Origin: Gemmatimonadota bacterium
Lineage (GTDB): Bacteria; Gemmatimonadota; Gemmatimonadetes; Gemmatimonadales; Gemmatimonadaceae
Direction of reading: 5' to 3'
Assembly: GCA_016712265.1 (NCBI GenBank)
Contig: JADJRJ010000028.1
Span: forward strand, 682,001 to 746,000
DNA length: 64,000 bases
The notes under the pieces: model-generated
Told to the model about the DNA's origin: nothing
Database searches by the model: none
Seen by the model: the letters and a program-made list of their open reading frames with translations, nothing else
Made by a program: the position numbers and the translations under genes
Shown here: positions 53,545-61,808 of the stretch, piece after piece
Layout: every line of letters starts with the position of its first letter
How positions within the stretch are numbered: position 1 is the first letter of the stretch

Positions 53545-55590
53545 CTACCGTGCGCCGTCGGGCAGGGCGAACGCCACGTATGTCCCCGAACTCGGCGCCC
53601 CGTTCTTGCCACCGCCGGCCGCGATGACAATGTACTGCCGGCCGTTCACCATGTAGGTGGACGGCGTCGTCATCCCGGCAGCGGGGAGTTGGGCCTCCCA
53701 GAGCAACTTGCCGTCGGCCTTGTGGAACGCCCGAATCTTGTTGTCGTACGTGGTGGCGGCAATGATCAGCAACCCGTTCTCCGTCACGATGGCGCCACCG
53801 TAGTTGTCGCTGCCGGTGTTGGTGAGCCCTTGTGCGACGAGCTTCGGGTACTCGCCGAACGGGATCGACCACTTCGTCTCGCCGGTGTTGAGGTCGATCG
53901 CGTTCAACGTGCCCCACGGCGGCTTCACCCCGGGGTATCCCTCGTGGTCGAGGAAGATGTCGAAGACGGTGTTGCGGTACTTGAGGAAGGTGGTCACATC
54001 CTTCGGTGTGCGCTTCGGTGCGGTTCCGCTGATCAAGAACTCCGTGAGCTCTGCGATCGCGCTGTCGCCGAGCGCGGTCGCAAAGGCGGGCATGCGCCCC
54101 GTGCCGCCACGGATGGCCGTCGCGATCTGTTCGCGGGTGAGGCGGCCGGCCACCCCGGTCAGCGACGGTGCGATCGGGGTGTCCTTCGGCCCGTGACATT
54201 CCGCGCAATACGCGCCGAACAGTGAGCCGTCCTCGCGGGGAACAATCTTGAGGATCCACCCCATTTCGTTGGCGTTCACGTACATGACGCCGGTCGTTGG
54301 GTCGAACGCCGGTCCGCCATACTCGGCGCCGCCGTCCACACCGGGATAGATGATGATTCCCTTCGTGTTTGGTGGGGTCCACGGATGTGGGGTGGGGTTC
54401 TCGCGGAAGATCTTCAGCGCCGCCGCCCGGGCGGCCGGCGTCCGGTCGGTGAGCAGATCCTCGGTGAGTTGTTGGCGCGCAAACGGCTTGGGCAGCAGGG
54501 GGAATCGCTGGGAGTCCGCCGTCACCTCGCCGTCGAGGATCGCCGCAGGCATGCGTTGCCACGCGCTGGGAAACAACTCCGCCCCCGTCTCGCGATCCAG
54601 CAGCCAGATGTGGCCGGTCTTGGTGACCTGGGCGACCGCGTCGACCGGCTTGCCGTTGCGTGTGACGGTGACGAGGGTCGGTGCGGCGGGAAAGTCGCGG
54701 TCCCAGAGGTCGTGCTTGATCCCCTGCAGGTGCCATCGGTACTTCCCCGTGTTGGCGTCCAGGGCGACGATGGAGTTGGCAAAGAGGTTATCGCCCTTCC
54801 GGTTCGCGCCGTAGAAGTCAAACGAGGCAGAGCCGGTCGCGAAGAAGACCATCCCGCGGCGTTGGTCCACCGTCACCCCGGACCACGCGTTGGCACCGCC
54901 CACGACCTTCCAGGCATCTGCGGGCCAGGTGTCGTGCCCGAATTCGCCGGGACGTGGGATGGTATGGAAGGTCCAGCGAATCGCACCGGTCTTCGCGTCA
55001 AACGCGCGGATGTCGCCGGGCGCAGATGGCAGCGCCTCTGGCACCGACGTGCCGACGATGAGCATGTCCTTGTACACGGCGCCCGGGGTACTCGCGCTGA
55101 CGGATAGCCCCTCCACCGGACGGTCGAGTCCCTCGCGCAGGTCCACCCACCCGCTGTCGTTCCCCCACCCCGGTGCCTTGAGGCCGGTGCGTGCATCGAG
55201 CGCAAACAACCGATAGCGGTAGTTGAAGTAGACCCGACCGTCGTGCACCACCACGCCACGGTACCGGATGCGCGGGCCCGTGAACTCCCCGCCGGTGGGA
55301 TCAAAGCTCCACAACTCGGTCCCCGTGGCGGCATCCAAGGCGAACGCTCGCTGCTTGGGGCTCATCGCGTAAAGCACCCCGTCGATCACGATGGGGTTGG
55401 ACTGCATCTCCGACCCCTCGAACGCGTCCTTCGTGTCGTGCGTCCACGCGACCTGCAGCTGGCCGACGTTGTCCGGCGAGATCTGGTCCAGGGTGGTGTA
55501 GTGGGTCTTCTCGTCGCTCCCCTGGTACACGGGCCAATCGACGTTCCCGCGGGCGCAGGCGACCAGGACAAGGACTGCGAGTTTCCGCAT
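53545..55590 (-). CDS. Exported PQQ-dependent dehydrogenase with cytochrome c insertion
   Basis: 681 residues from the ATG at 55590, with a lipoprotein signal (LVLVAC). The eight-bladed quinoprotein propeller is evident from tryptophan-docking-type motifs (LDAATGTELWSFDP, FDAKTGAIRWTFHT, LDANTGKYRWHLQG, LDRETGAELFPS, IDLNTGETKWSIPF). It begins with WPVYQGSDEKTHYTTLDQIS, as in glucose/quinate/shikimate-type enzymes. A heme c motif CAECH near residue 460 sits in a c-type cytochrome domain inserted before the last propeller blades, so electrons can pass from PQQ directly to heme. There are no membrane helices besides the lipid anchor. The substrate (sugar or alcohol) is not predictable. It is divergent from the deleted reductase gene. 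Confidence 0.92.
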   Translation of the reverse strand: MRKLAVLVLVACARGNVDWPVYQGSDEKTHYTTLDQISPDNVGQLQVAWTHDTKDAFEGSEMQSNPIVIDGVLYAMSPKQRAFALDAATGTELWSFDPTGGEFTGPRIRYRGVVVHDGRVYFNYRYRLFALDARTGLKAPGWGNDSGWVDLREGLDRPVEGLSVSASTPGAVYKDMLIVGTSVPEALPSAPGDIRAFDAKTGAIRWTFHTIPRPGEFGHDTWPADAWKVVGGANAWSGVTVDQRRGMVFFATGSASFDFYGANRKGDNLFANSIVALDANTGKYRWHLQGIKHDLWDRDFPAAPTLVTVTRNGKPVDAVAQVTKTGHIWLLDRETGAELFPSAWQRMPAAILDGEVTADSQRFPLLPKPFARQQLTEDLLTDRTPAARAAALKIFRENPTPHPWTPPNTKGIIIYPGVDGGAEYGGPAFDPTTGVMYVNANEMGWILKIVPREDGSLFGAYCAECHGPKDTPIAPSLTGVAGRLTREQIATAIRGGTGRMPAFATALGDSAIAELTEFLISGTAPKRTPKDVTTFLKYRNTVFDIFLDHEGYPGVKPPWGTLNAIDLNTGETKWSIPFGEYPKLVAQGLTNTGSDNYGGAIVTENGLLIIAATTYDNKIRAFHKADGKLLWEAQLPAAGMTTPSTYMVNGRQYIVIAAGGGKNGAPSSGTYVAFALPDGAR

Positions 55591-55841
55591 GTGAGTGCCA
55601 CCGGAAATGGGGGAGCCTCGTGATTCACGCACGTCGGCGCACGCGACGAAGATACAGCCAACCCGCCGTCGCGGCCTGTCCCAGCGGGAACTCAGGTGGA
55701 GCGTCGGGATCGTCACGTTCACGTTCAAGCGCGACTCACCATGCACACCAACGGAGAGGGGTGAGTGGTTATTCTGCCGGTCGCGGCCCAACTTCCGTGG
55801 GGTGCACAGGAAGTGGCCGCGTCATTCTGGAGGGTACCGCG

Positions 55842-56240
55842 TTGCTCGCCGCACGAGTCTCGGTCTTCGGCCGACCTGAAGACGTGATTGAGTTGGTCGA
55901 CCTCCCTGACCCGGGAGCGGCTGGACCCGGGGAGGCTGAGGTGGAGGCCCTGTGGTGCCCGATCAACCCGGCGGACCTCGTCAACATGGAGGGTGCGTAT
56001 GGCGCGTCGCGTCCGGACCTGCCACTCGTGCCGGGCTCCGAGGGGGTCGGGCGGGTCACCGCGATCGGGAGCGGCGTGGATCACCTGCGCGTTGGGGACC
56101 TCGTGTTGCTCCCCGGGCCGGGCACCTGGCAGGAGCGGGTGAAGGTGGCGGCGGCGCGCCTCGTGGCGTTGCCGGCGGTCGCCCACGCCGCGCGCGCGGC
56201 TCGCGCGGGCAAGGTGCTGCTGTCCTTCGCTGGCGCCTAG
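55842..56240 (+). pseudogene. Internally deleted zinc-type enoyl/quinone reductase
   Basis: 132 codons from a TTG at 55842, placed 7 nt after an ideal GGAGGG (55829-55834). Residues 1-115 are the GroES-like N-terminal domain of MDR reductases (ELVDLPDPGAAGPGEAEVEA, INPADLVNMEGAYG, LPLVPGSEGVGRVTAIGSG, VGDLVLLPGPGTWQERVKV). The sequence then jumps from ARLVALPA to AHAARAARAGKVLLSFAGA and a stop, which resembles the extreme C-terminus of the same family. The NAD(P)H-binding Rossmann domain (about 190 residues) is missing, in frame. A normal enzyme is about 325 residues, so catalysis is not expected. It ends 7 nt from the convergent cutC stop. Confidence 0.8.
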
Positions 56241-56247
56241 CGCGCCG

Positions 56248-56979
56248 TCAGGGGGACGACGAACCGAGCGGGCGCGCCGCGGCGACGGCGGCGGTCACCT
56301 CACTGACGGCAAGTCCTCGCCACTCGCGCCACGCCCCGACAGACCCTGACATCTTCATCTGGCTCGTCACAGCCTGCCGAGGGCCCAGGTGCAGCTCGGT
56401 GACCCCGGTTTGCGTGGCAAGGGCCGGGACATGCGGCGCCCGCACACCGCCCCCGGCGACGACCATCATCCGTCCGCCCGTTCGACGGACCAGCTCGCGG
56501 AGCACGTCGACCCCTTCCATTGCGGTCGCGTGACCGCCCGAGGTGAGGACTCGCGTCACCCCCAGACCGAGGCAGGTGTCGAGCGCTTCACTGAGATTGC
56601 GGGCGAGGTCAAACGCACGATGGAAGGTGAAGGGCAGCGGGGCCGCCGCCTCGATCAGTGCCTCCGTGCCCTCCTCATCGATGGTGCCATTCGGCTGCAG
56701 CGCCCCGCTGACGACGCCGTGCACCCCGCACTGCTTGGCCAGCTCAATGTCCCGCAGCATGACGTCGATCTCGACCGCGTCGTACAGAAAGTCGCCACCG
56801 CGCGGGCGGATCATGACAAACACCGGCACGTCCACGCGCGCGACGGTGGCCCGCATGGCTCCCGCACTGGGAGTGGTCCCACCTTCGGCCAGGTTGGCGC
56901 ATAGCTCAATCCGGCCAGCCCCGGCCGTGGAGGCCGCCATGGCATCTGGGACGGTGTCGACGGCGACTTCGATCAGCAC
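56248..56979 (-). CDS. cutC: CutC family protein
   Basis: 243 residues, full length for the family. The TIM-barrel landmarks are all visible: MLIEVAVDTVPDAMAASTAG, RIELCANLAEGGTTPSAG, VPVFVMIRPRGGDFLYD, CGVHGVVSGALQPNGTID, FTFHRAFDLARN, VTRVLTSGGHATAMEG and MVVAGGGVRAPHV. CutC has been linked to copper tolerance, though in bacteria the copper role is disputed and its catalytic activity is unknown. A cupredoxin-like gene lies 450 nt away, on the other strand. It is cytoplasmic. The start ATG at 56979 is the first residue of the conserved region. Confidence 0.93.
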   Translation of the reverse strand: MLIEVAVDTVPDAMAASTAGAGRIELCANLAEGGTTPSAGAMRATVARVDVPVFVMIRPRGGDFLYDAVEIDVMLRDIELAKQCGVHGVVSGALQPNGTIDEEGTEALIEAAAPLPFTFHRAFDLARNLSEALDTCLGLGVTRVLTSGGHATAMEGVDVLRELVRRTGGRMMVVAGGGVRAPHVPALATQTGVTELHLGPRQAVTSQMKMSGSVGAWREWRGLAVSEVTAAVAAARPLGSSSP

Positions 56980-57132
56980 AGGAGGGAGGACAATACCGCG
57001 GCAAGGTGGAACATGGACTGGAAGGTAACGCGCGGCGGCGGTGGCGTCCGGGCGACAGCCTGCGCCGCCCCGCCGGGTCGCTACATTGTCGTTCCCCGGC
57101 GTGTCAGGTCCGGGTCGTCAGCACCTACTGCC

Positions 57133-57357
57133 GTGCCGTCTCAGCTGGATTTCTTCCCGGAACAGGTTCGCATCGACCGCCTCGACCCGGCGACCACGGT
57201 CGGGACGCGCACGCGGGTCGAGGCTATCTACCTCGTCCGCTTTGAATGGGAGCGCGGGCCACACCAGGTCTTTCATGATCAGCATGGCGTGTACTGCGCC
57301 GAGCACGGGCGCGCCTGTCGGGCTGTGAGCGCGGTCACGGCAAAAGGCAGTCACTAG
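57133..57357 (+). CDS. Small protein of unknown function
   Basis: 74 residues from a GTG at 57133 (MPSQLDFFPEQVRIDRL); the same frame could start at the ATG at 57013 (114 residues), but that extension looks non-coding. The core RVEAIYLVRFEWERGPHQVF, HDQHGVYCAEHGRAC is regular and soluble, with two Cys and several His that could bind a metal. I do not recognise the family. Codon bias in the last 70 codons is like that of neighbouring genes, which is why I keep it. Confidence 0.5.
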   Translation: MPSQLDFFPEQVRIDRLDPATTVGTRTRVEAIYLVRFEWERGPHQVFHDQHGVYCAEHGRACRAVSAVTAKGSH

Positions 57358-57424
57358 GGCGCATGCTGCGGGTTGGGCCCGGGTGCGAATCGGCGGGCGA
57401 AGTGCCTTTCAGGAGATTCTCGAA

Positions 57425-58009
57425 ATGAAGCGCTGGATCGCAGGTGCCGCAGTCATTGCCGGATTGGCCTGCGGCTCCGATGAGCCGACCGGAAACGCCG
57501 GGGTGGCTACGGTGTCGATGAACGCCAATGCCATTGCCCTCATCCCGGGGCAAACCGAGCAGCTCGAGGCCACGGCCAAGGATGCGGCCGGCAACACCAT
57601 TGCCGGTACGGTCACCTGGCGTTCGGCCAACACCGGAATCGCCACGGTGAACGCCACGGGTCTCGTCACCGGGGTCACGGCCGGGCAGACTGATGTTTCT
57701 GCCACCATCGACGGAAAGGTGGGCACCACTCGGGTGACGGTGGGGGCGGTCCCGACGACGGCCTTGGTCTCGATGCCCGGGTTGTCCTTCACGCCCTTCA
57801 CCACGGTGATCAAGCAGGGTGGCACCGTGACGTTTGAGTTTCCGCAGCTCGCGCACAACGTGATCTTCGAGCGCAAGACGGGGGCGCCGCAGGACATCCA
57901 GGTGACGTCGAATGTCCGTATAGCGCGCAGCTTTCCAGCGACCGGGTTGTATCCGTACGACTGCACCCTGCATCCGGGGATGAAGGGTGAGGTGAGTGTG
58001 GTGCCCTGA
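57425..58009 (+). CDS. Big_2-cupredoxin (plastocyanin-like) lipoprotein
   Basis: 194 residues from the ATG at 57425, with AGGAG 9 nt upstream. A lipoprotein signal ends near IAGLAC. Residues about 25-105 form one Big_2 domain (VTWRSANTGIATVNATGLVT). Residues about 110-194 form a small blue copper domain: the four type 1 copper ligands are in AHNVIF (His) and YDCTLHPGMKG (Cys, His, Met). It should carry electrons in the periplasm, anchored by lipid with the Ig domain as spacer. Possible partners in the window are the cytochromes c. A strong terminator follows. Confidence 0.9.
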   Translation: MKRWIAGAAVIAGLACGSDEPTGNAGVATVSMNANAIALIPGQTEQLEATAKDAAGNTIAGTVTWRSANTGIATVNATGLVTGVTAGQTDVSATIDGKVGTTRVTVGAVPTTALVSMPGLSFTPFTTVIKQGGTVTFEFPQLAHNVIFERKTGAPQDIQVTSNVRIARSFPATGLYPYDCTLHPGMKGEVSVVP

Positions 58010-58023
58010 CCCGGTCTCCGGGC

Positions 58024-58072
58024 GACAACGGAAAGGGGCGGCGATGCGAAGCATCGCCGCCCCTTCGTTGTC
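58024..58072. terminator. Strong bidirectional terminator
   Basis: GGGGCGGCGATGC and its complement form the core of a 22-bp stem (58024-58047 and 58051-58072) with one 2-nt bulge and a GAA loop, between the cupredoxin stop and the convergent DUF1501 stop. Confidence 0.85.
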
Positions 58073-58084
58073 CGGGAGGGACGC

Positions 58085-59395
58085 CTACTTGGTGACGCCG
58101 CGCATCACGGGTGTGTATCCGGGAAAGATCACGCCGAGGTTGGTGTTGCCGAGCCGGTTCTGCACGATTTCGGCGAGAATGTCGCGGTGGTCGATCGTGA
58201 CGGCGAGGTCCTGGCGGTCCACGAGATTCTCCTGCGCGAGCGGGCGCCAGTTGTTGGTGAGCACCCGGCCGCCGTTGATCCCGCGTCCGAGGGCGAACAT
58301 GGCGGTGGCGCGCCCGTGGTCCGTGCCGCGACTGCCATTCTCGCGCACGTTGCGCCCGAATTCCGAGAGCACAACGACGGTCACGTTCTGCGCGAGTCCG
58401 GAGGCAATGCTGTCCTGCCAGAAGGCGCCGATGGCCTGTGAGAGCTGCGTCATCGTGCCGTTCATGCTCCCGCCTAGCGGGTCCTGGTTGGTGTGGGTAT
58501 CCCACCCGCCGATGTCCAGGTGCACCGCTTCGACGCCAATATCGGCCTTGATCAGTGCGGCCGTGTTGCGCAGGCCGCGCCCGAGCCCGGTGTTGGGGTA
58601 GGTCGCGCCATTCGCTGGTTGGTAGCCCGCCACGTTGAGTGAGCGCAGCATGTTGATCGTGTTGAGCGCGTCGTTCGCGGCCGATTTGACGGGGTCAATC
58701 GTCTCGCCGTATTCCGCGGCGAGCCAGTTCTGTCGCGCCGTGCGGGTGGCCGTGCTCCCGGCGATGCCGTAGTTGGCCGGATCGCTGATCGGCAGGGCCT
58801 GGGGTGAGCCCTTGAGCGTCTCGGCGAGTCCGTCCGCCAGGGTGAGCGCGCGCAACGAGGCGCCGTTCTTCATCGGCGACGTCATCGCGAGGTGCCGCCC
58901 CAGCCACCCGGTGTTCAGGTTCGGGTCGGCCGCCTTGCCGAGCTCCATGTAGTGCTGCGCGTCAAAGTGCGACCGCGTGTTGTAGGTTAACCCTGCGCCG
59001 TGGACGACGAGCAGGTTTCCCGCCTGGTAGGCGGGCATGAGGAAACGCATCCCCTGCGGAAAACCGAAGAAGTTGTCCAGGGCGATCGCACGGTTGGCCG
59101 CCGTGCTGTCCGGCCGGGGGATCGCGATGGTCGGCCGGCCGGTGTAGTACAAGGGGTCACCGAACGGCACGCATAACGAGAGGCCGTCGGCGCCGCCGCG
59201 CAGGAAGATGGAGACGATCACGTCCCGCTCCGCCACGAACGAATCGGCGAACGACACCTTGGGCAGCCACTCGGGGTGGGCCCAGGCGAAGATGGCCGCC
59301 CCGCTCAGGCTGCCCGTTGTCGCGAGAAAATCGCGGCGCGAGGTGAGATCGTTGTATTCGTTGCACGCACAGGCGTCGTGTTCCAATCCGCTCAT
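58085..59395 (-). CDS. Tat-exported DUF1501 protein
   Basis: 436 residues. A twin-arginine signal is present (SRRDFLATTGSLSGAAIFAW). The DUF1501 domain covers the rest: IFLRGGADGLSLCVPFGDPL, LVVHGAGLTYNTRSHFDAQH, LDIGGWDTHTNQDPLGGSMN, LSEFGRNVRENGSRGTDHGR, all regions seen in the alkaline phosphatase/sulfatase-like superfamily (Asp, His and Ser/Thr-rich sites). The family has no settled function and is abundant in Planctomycetes, Verrucomicrobia and Gemmatimonadota, typically next to DUF1800 proteins, as here (33 nt upstream). It follows the DUF1800 gene in the same transcript and is likely periplasmic or exported. Confidence 0.92.
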   Translation of the reverse strand: MSGLEHDACACNEYNDLTSRRDFLATTGSLSGAAIFAWAHPEWLPKVSFADSFVAERDVIVSIFLRGGADGLSLCVPFGDPLYYTGRPTIAIPRPDSTAANRAIALDNFFGFPQGMRFLMPAYQAGNLLVVHGAGLTYNTRSHFDAQHYMELGKAADPNLNTGWLGRHLAMTSPMKNGASLRALTLADGLAETLKGSPQALPISDPANYGIAGSTATRTARQNWLAAEYGETIDPVKSAANDALNTINMLRSLNVAGYQPANGATYPNTGLGRGLRNTAALIKADIGVEAVHLDIGGWDTHTNQDPLGGSMNGTMTQLSQAIGAFWQDSIASGLAQNVTVVVLSEFGRNVRENGSRGTDHGRATAMFALGRGINGGRVLTNNWRPLAQENLVDRQDLAVTIDHRDILAEIVQNRLGNTNLGVIFPGYTPVMRGVTK

Positions 59396-59428
59396 GGGGT
59401 ACTCCAGTCGGGTGGGCGCAGTGCGCGG

Positions 59429-61060
59429 TTAGAGCCAGGAGAAGGTCGAGGAACTGATCGCCAGGGCGATCCCTTCGCGGGCGCGGGCCGTGTTCAGCGT
59501 CCCTCCCGCGAGGTAGGTACGGACCTGCGCCTTGAGTCGGTCCGGCATCTCCCCGCCGAACAGGTGCCGCGAGATGGCGTCGAGCACGGTGTCCGGCGTG
59601 TTGGCCGTGGCGTTCGCGGCGTTCCAGAACCGACCGAAGTCCATGGAGGCCTCGGTCGACGTGGTCGTCGTGATGTAGTTCGCGAAATTCCAGCGTTGCA
59701 GGACGCCACCGGCCCAGTAGTCGGCGCGATCGGGGTAGCCGTCCGGCGGTTCCCAGGCAAACAGCCCCTGGCCCAGCAACGGCAAGTACCGAAAGGTCAG
59801 CTGGCTGATGCGGGGGGACACCTTCGTCGGGTCGACGGTCGCCCGCATGGTGCTGAGCAGGTAGGTATACGGGCGCTTGTACTTCGGCGTAGCGGCCAGG
59901 AGGTTCGACGGCGTCAGCACCGCGCGGACCATCGACGGAATGTCACCGCTTGTCTTCGTGTAGACTGACGCGACGGCCGCGATCTGCGCGGCACTCGGGT
60001 CGTACTGCAGGAAGTACCGCAGCATCTTCCACGCGATGTACTCGGCGGTCTTCGGATGCTTCGCGAGGAAGGCCACCATTGTGTCGCCGTCGGTCTTGCC
60101 CTGGGCTCCCGCCGAAGACGGGATGGCGGCGATGCGCTGCCCGAGGACGTTCTTTTCGGCGAAGTCATGCCCGTTCGGGTCGAACGCAAAGTCACCGCGC
60201 CGGGCGATCGTCCATCCCGTGAGGCAGCGCGCCAATTCCCGCACGTCGGTCTGCGAGTAGCCGCCGTTCACCCCGACGGAGTGCAGTTCCATGATTTCGC
60301 GCGCGTAGTTCTCGTTGAGCGTGGTCCGGCGGTTGCGCGTGTTGTCGAGGTACTCCAGCATCGCCGCCGAGTGCGCGCTCGCCGTGAGCATGGCCGGGAA
60401 CTTCCCGAGGGCATATTTCCGGATGACCTCGCGGTCATCGATGATCTTGAGGTAACGGACGTCGTTGAAGGAGATGTTGAAGTGGTCGCTCCACAGTTCC
60501 ACGAGCCGCTCCTGCAGTTGGCGCTTGGAGAACGCGGCCCGAAACACCGTGGACTCGAACAACTGGTCCTGCACCATGCGGGCGTCCACCTGGTACAGGG
60601 AGTCGGGCGTGCCCTGCAACAGCGGCGCGTTTTCACCGACCCAGGCCTGGGTGACGCCATCCTCGATTTTCGAGGGTGCGAGGTGGTAATTGAGGTAGCC
60701 GTAGAACCCGAGCTTCCGCGCCAGCTTCATCTCCTCTTCCGTCACCCCGTTGGTCACGCGACGCACAAGCCGCGTGAGGGCGGCGTCCCACCCCTTGGTG
60801 GTGATCGTCACCTTCTTGAACGGGTCGAAGGACGGGTCCGGCGCCTGGTTCAGGAGGCGCCGCACCATGCCGCGCGCGGCGCTCGACTTGCCGGTGGGTG
60901 GTTGCTGCGCCTGGAGGTTCGATGACCCACCGAGGGACGCCGCCGCCAGCGTGGCGCCAAGGGTGAAGAACCGTCGGCGCGAGGTGCGCTCGTCTTGCGG
61001 GCGGTCCGCTTCCTGACGGTCGGGTTCGATCTCGAGCGTGGCTTCGGTCAAGTCCTTCAT
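59429..61060 (-). CDS. Tat-exported DUF1800 protein
   Basis: 543 residues from the ATG at 61060; the frame is open upstream without a signal. A twin-arginine signal is present (TSRRRFFTLGATLAAASLGG, predicted cut at LQA before QQPPTG). DUF1800 landmarks: RRVTNGVTEEEMKLARKLGF, WSDHFNISFND, NENYAREIMELHSVGVNGGY, REYARCLTGW-like region at DVRELARCLTGWTI, and IAWKMLRYFLQYDPS. The family is predicted helical and its function is unknown; it occurs in two-gene units with DUF1501. It may be folded in the cytoplasm, exported by Tat, and possibly then by the type II system upstream. Confidence 0.92.
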   Translation of the reverse strand: MKDLTEATLEIEPDRQEADRPQDERTSRRRFFTLGATLAAASLGGSSNLQAQQPPTGKSSAARGMVRRLLNQAPDPSFDPFKKVTITTKGWDAALTRLVRRVTNGVTEEEMKLARKLGFYGYLNYHLAPSKIEDGVTQAWVGENAPLLQGTPDSLYQVDARMVQDQLFESTVFRAAFSKRQLQERLVELWSDHFNISFNDVRYLKIIDDREVIRKYALGKFPAMLTASAHSAAMLEYLDNTRNRRTTLNENYAREIMELHSVGVNGGYSQTDVRELARCLTGWTIARRGDFAFDPNGHDFAEKNVLGQRIAAIPSSAGAQGKTDGDTMVAFLAKHPKTAEYIAWKMLRYFLQYDPSAAQIAAVASVYTKTSGDIPSMVRAVLTPSNLLAATPKYKRPYTYLLSTMRATVDPTKVSPRISQLTFRYLPLLGQGLFAWEPPDGYPDRADYWAGGVLQRWNFANYITTTTSTEASMDFGRFWNAANATANTPDTVLDAISRHLFGGEMPDRLKAQVRTYLAGGTLNTARAREGIALAISSSTFSWL

Positions 61061-61388
61061 GCGGATCCCCGGTAAGTCATGATCGGGTGCGGCAGGGCCC
61101 CCGATAGGGGACCCTGAAGGGTGGCGGAACCTGCGCCAACCCGGTGGACAATGCAAATACCATCCCACCCCTACGCGCCGTGCCCCAGCGCACATGCAAC
61201 CCAACTTCGGAGAGGCGCGTCACCAGGCGCGGCCGACACGCGCCACGGATTGGACCGTTCGCCGAGGAAGCCCTTGCAACGGCCGTGGCAAGTTGCCTCG
61301 GCACCGCCCAAGCGACCGCATCCGTGCCGGCCTGGTGCCAGCGACGCCGGCACGTTCACCCGCGCACCTCATCTGCTGGACTCCGGTC
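61061..61388. other. 328-bp gene-free region between gspG and the DUF1800 gene
   Basis: No coding potential stands out. It contains the 42-bp inverted repeat at 61261-61302 and a small GGGxCCCC/GGGGxCCC hairpin at 61095-61114 in the DUF1800 leader. A promoter for DUF1800/DUF1501 is expected here, but I cannot identify one reliably. Confidence 0.7.
61261..61302. repeat. Extended inverted repeat downstream of gspG
   Basis: GCCGAGG (61261-61267) is matched by CCTCGGC (61296-61302), enclosing an 18-bp near-palindrome TTGCAACGGCCGTGGCAA (61274-61291). It may be the gsp operon terminator, or an operator for the DUF1800/DUF1501 genes. Confidence 0.5.
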
Positions 61389-61808
61389 CTACTGACCGAT
61401 GAGGTCGGCATCTTCCCCGGTGCCCCCAGCCTTGCCATCACGACCCAGCGTCATGAGGTCAAAGCCGTTGGGATTGCGCGCTCCCGGGCTGGTGAACACC
61501 CAGGCCCGACCCCAGGGATCGGTCGGCACGTCCTTGCGCAGATACGGGCCGCGCCACGCAGGCGCCACTGCGGCCCCTGGGTTCTCCCGCAACACCTTGA
61601 GACCCTGCGCCGTCGTGGGATACCTCCCGTTGTCCAGGCGGTAGTTGTCGAGCGCGGCACCTAACGTCGCCATCTGGGTCTTCGCGGCGACGTCCCTCGC
61701 CTCGCTCACTCGCCCGAAGATCTGCGGCGCCACCAGTCCCGCCAACAGGCCGAGCACAATGATCACCACCACCAGCTCGATCAGGGTAAAACCGGCGCGT
61801 CGCGTCAT
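61389..61808 (-). CDS. gspG: Type II secretion major pseudopilin GspG
   Basis: 139 residues. A prepilin leader is present (MTRRAG before FTLIELVVVIIVLGLLAGLV), with the conserved Glu at position +5 of the mature protein. The C-terminal part is the GspG globular domain (DNYRLDNGRYPTTAQGLKVL, RGPYLRKDVPTDPWGRAWVF, FDLMTLGRDGKAGGTGED), with acidic residues that bind calcium in this family. It is the main subunit of the pseudopilus piston. Its ATG overlaps the gspF stop as ATGA (61805-61808). Confidence 0.96.
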   Translation of the reverse strand: MTRRAGFTLIELVVVIIVLGLLAGLVAPQIFGRVSEARDVAAKTQMATLGAALDNYRLDNGRYPTTAQGLKVLRENPGAAVAPAWRGPYLRKDVPTDPWGRAWVFTSPGARNPNGFDLMTLGRDGKAGGTGEDADLIGQ

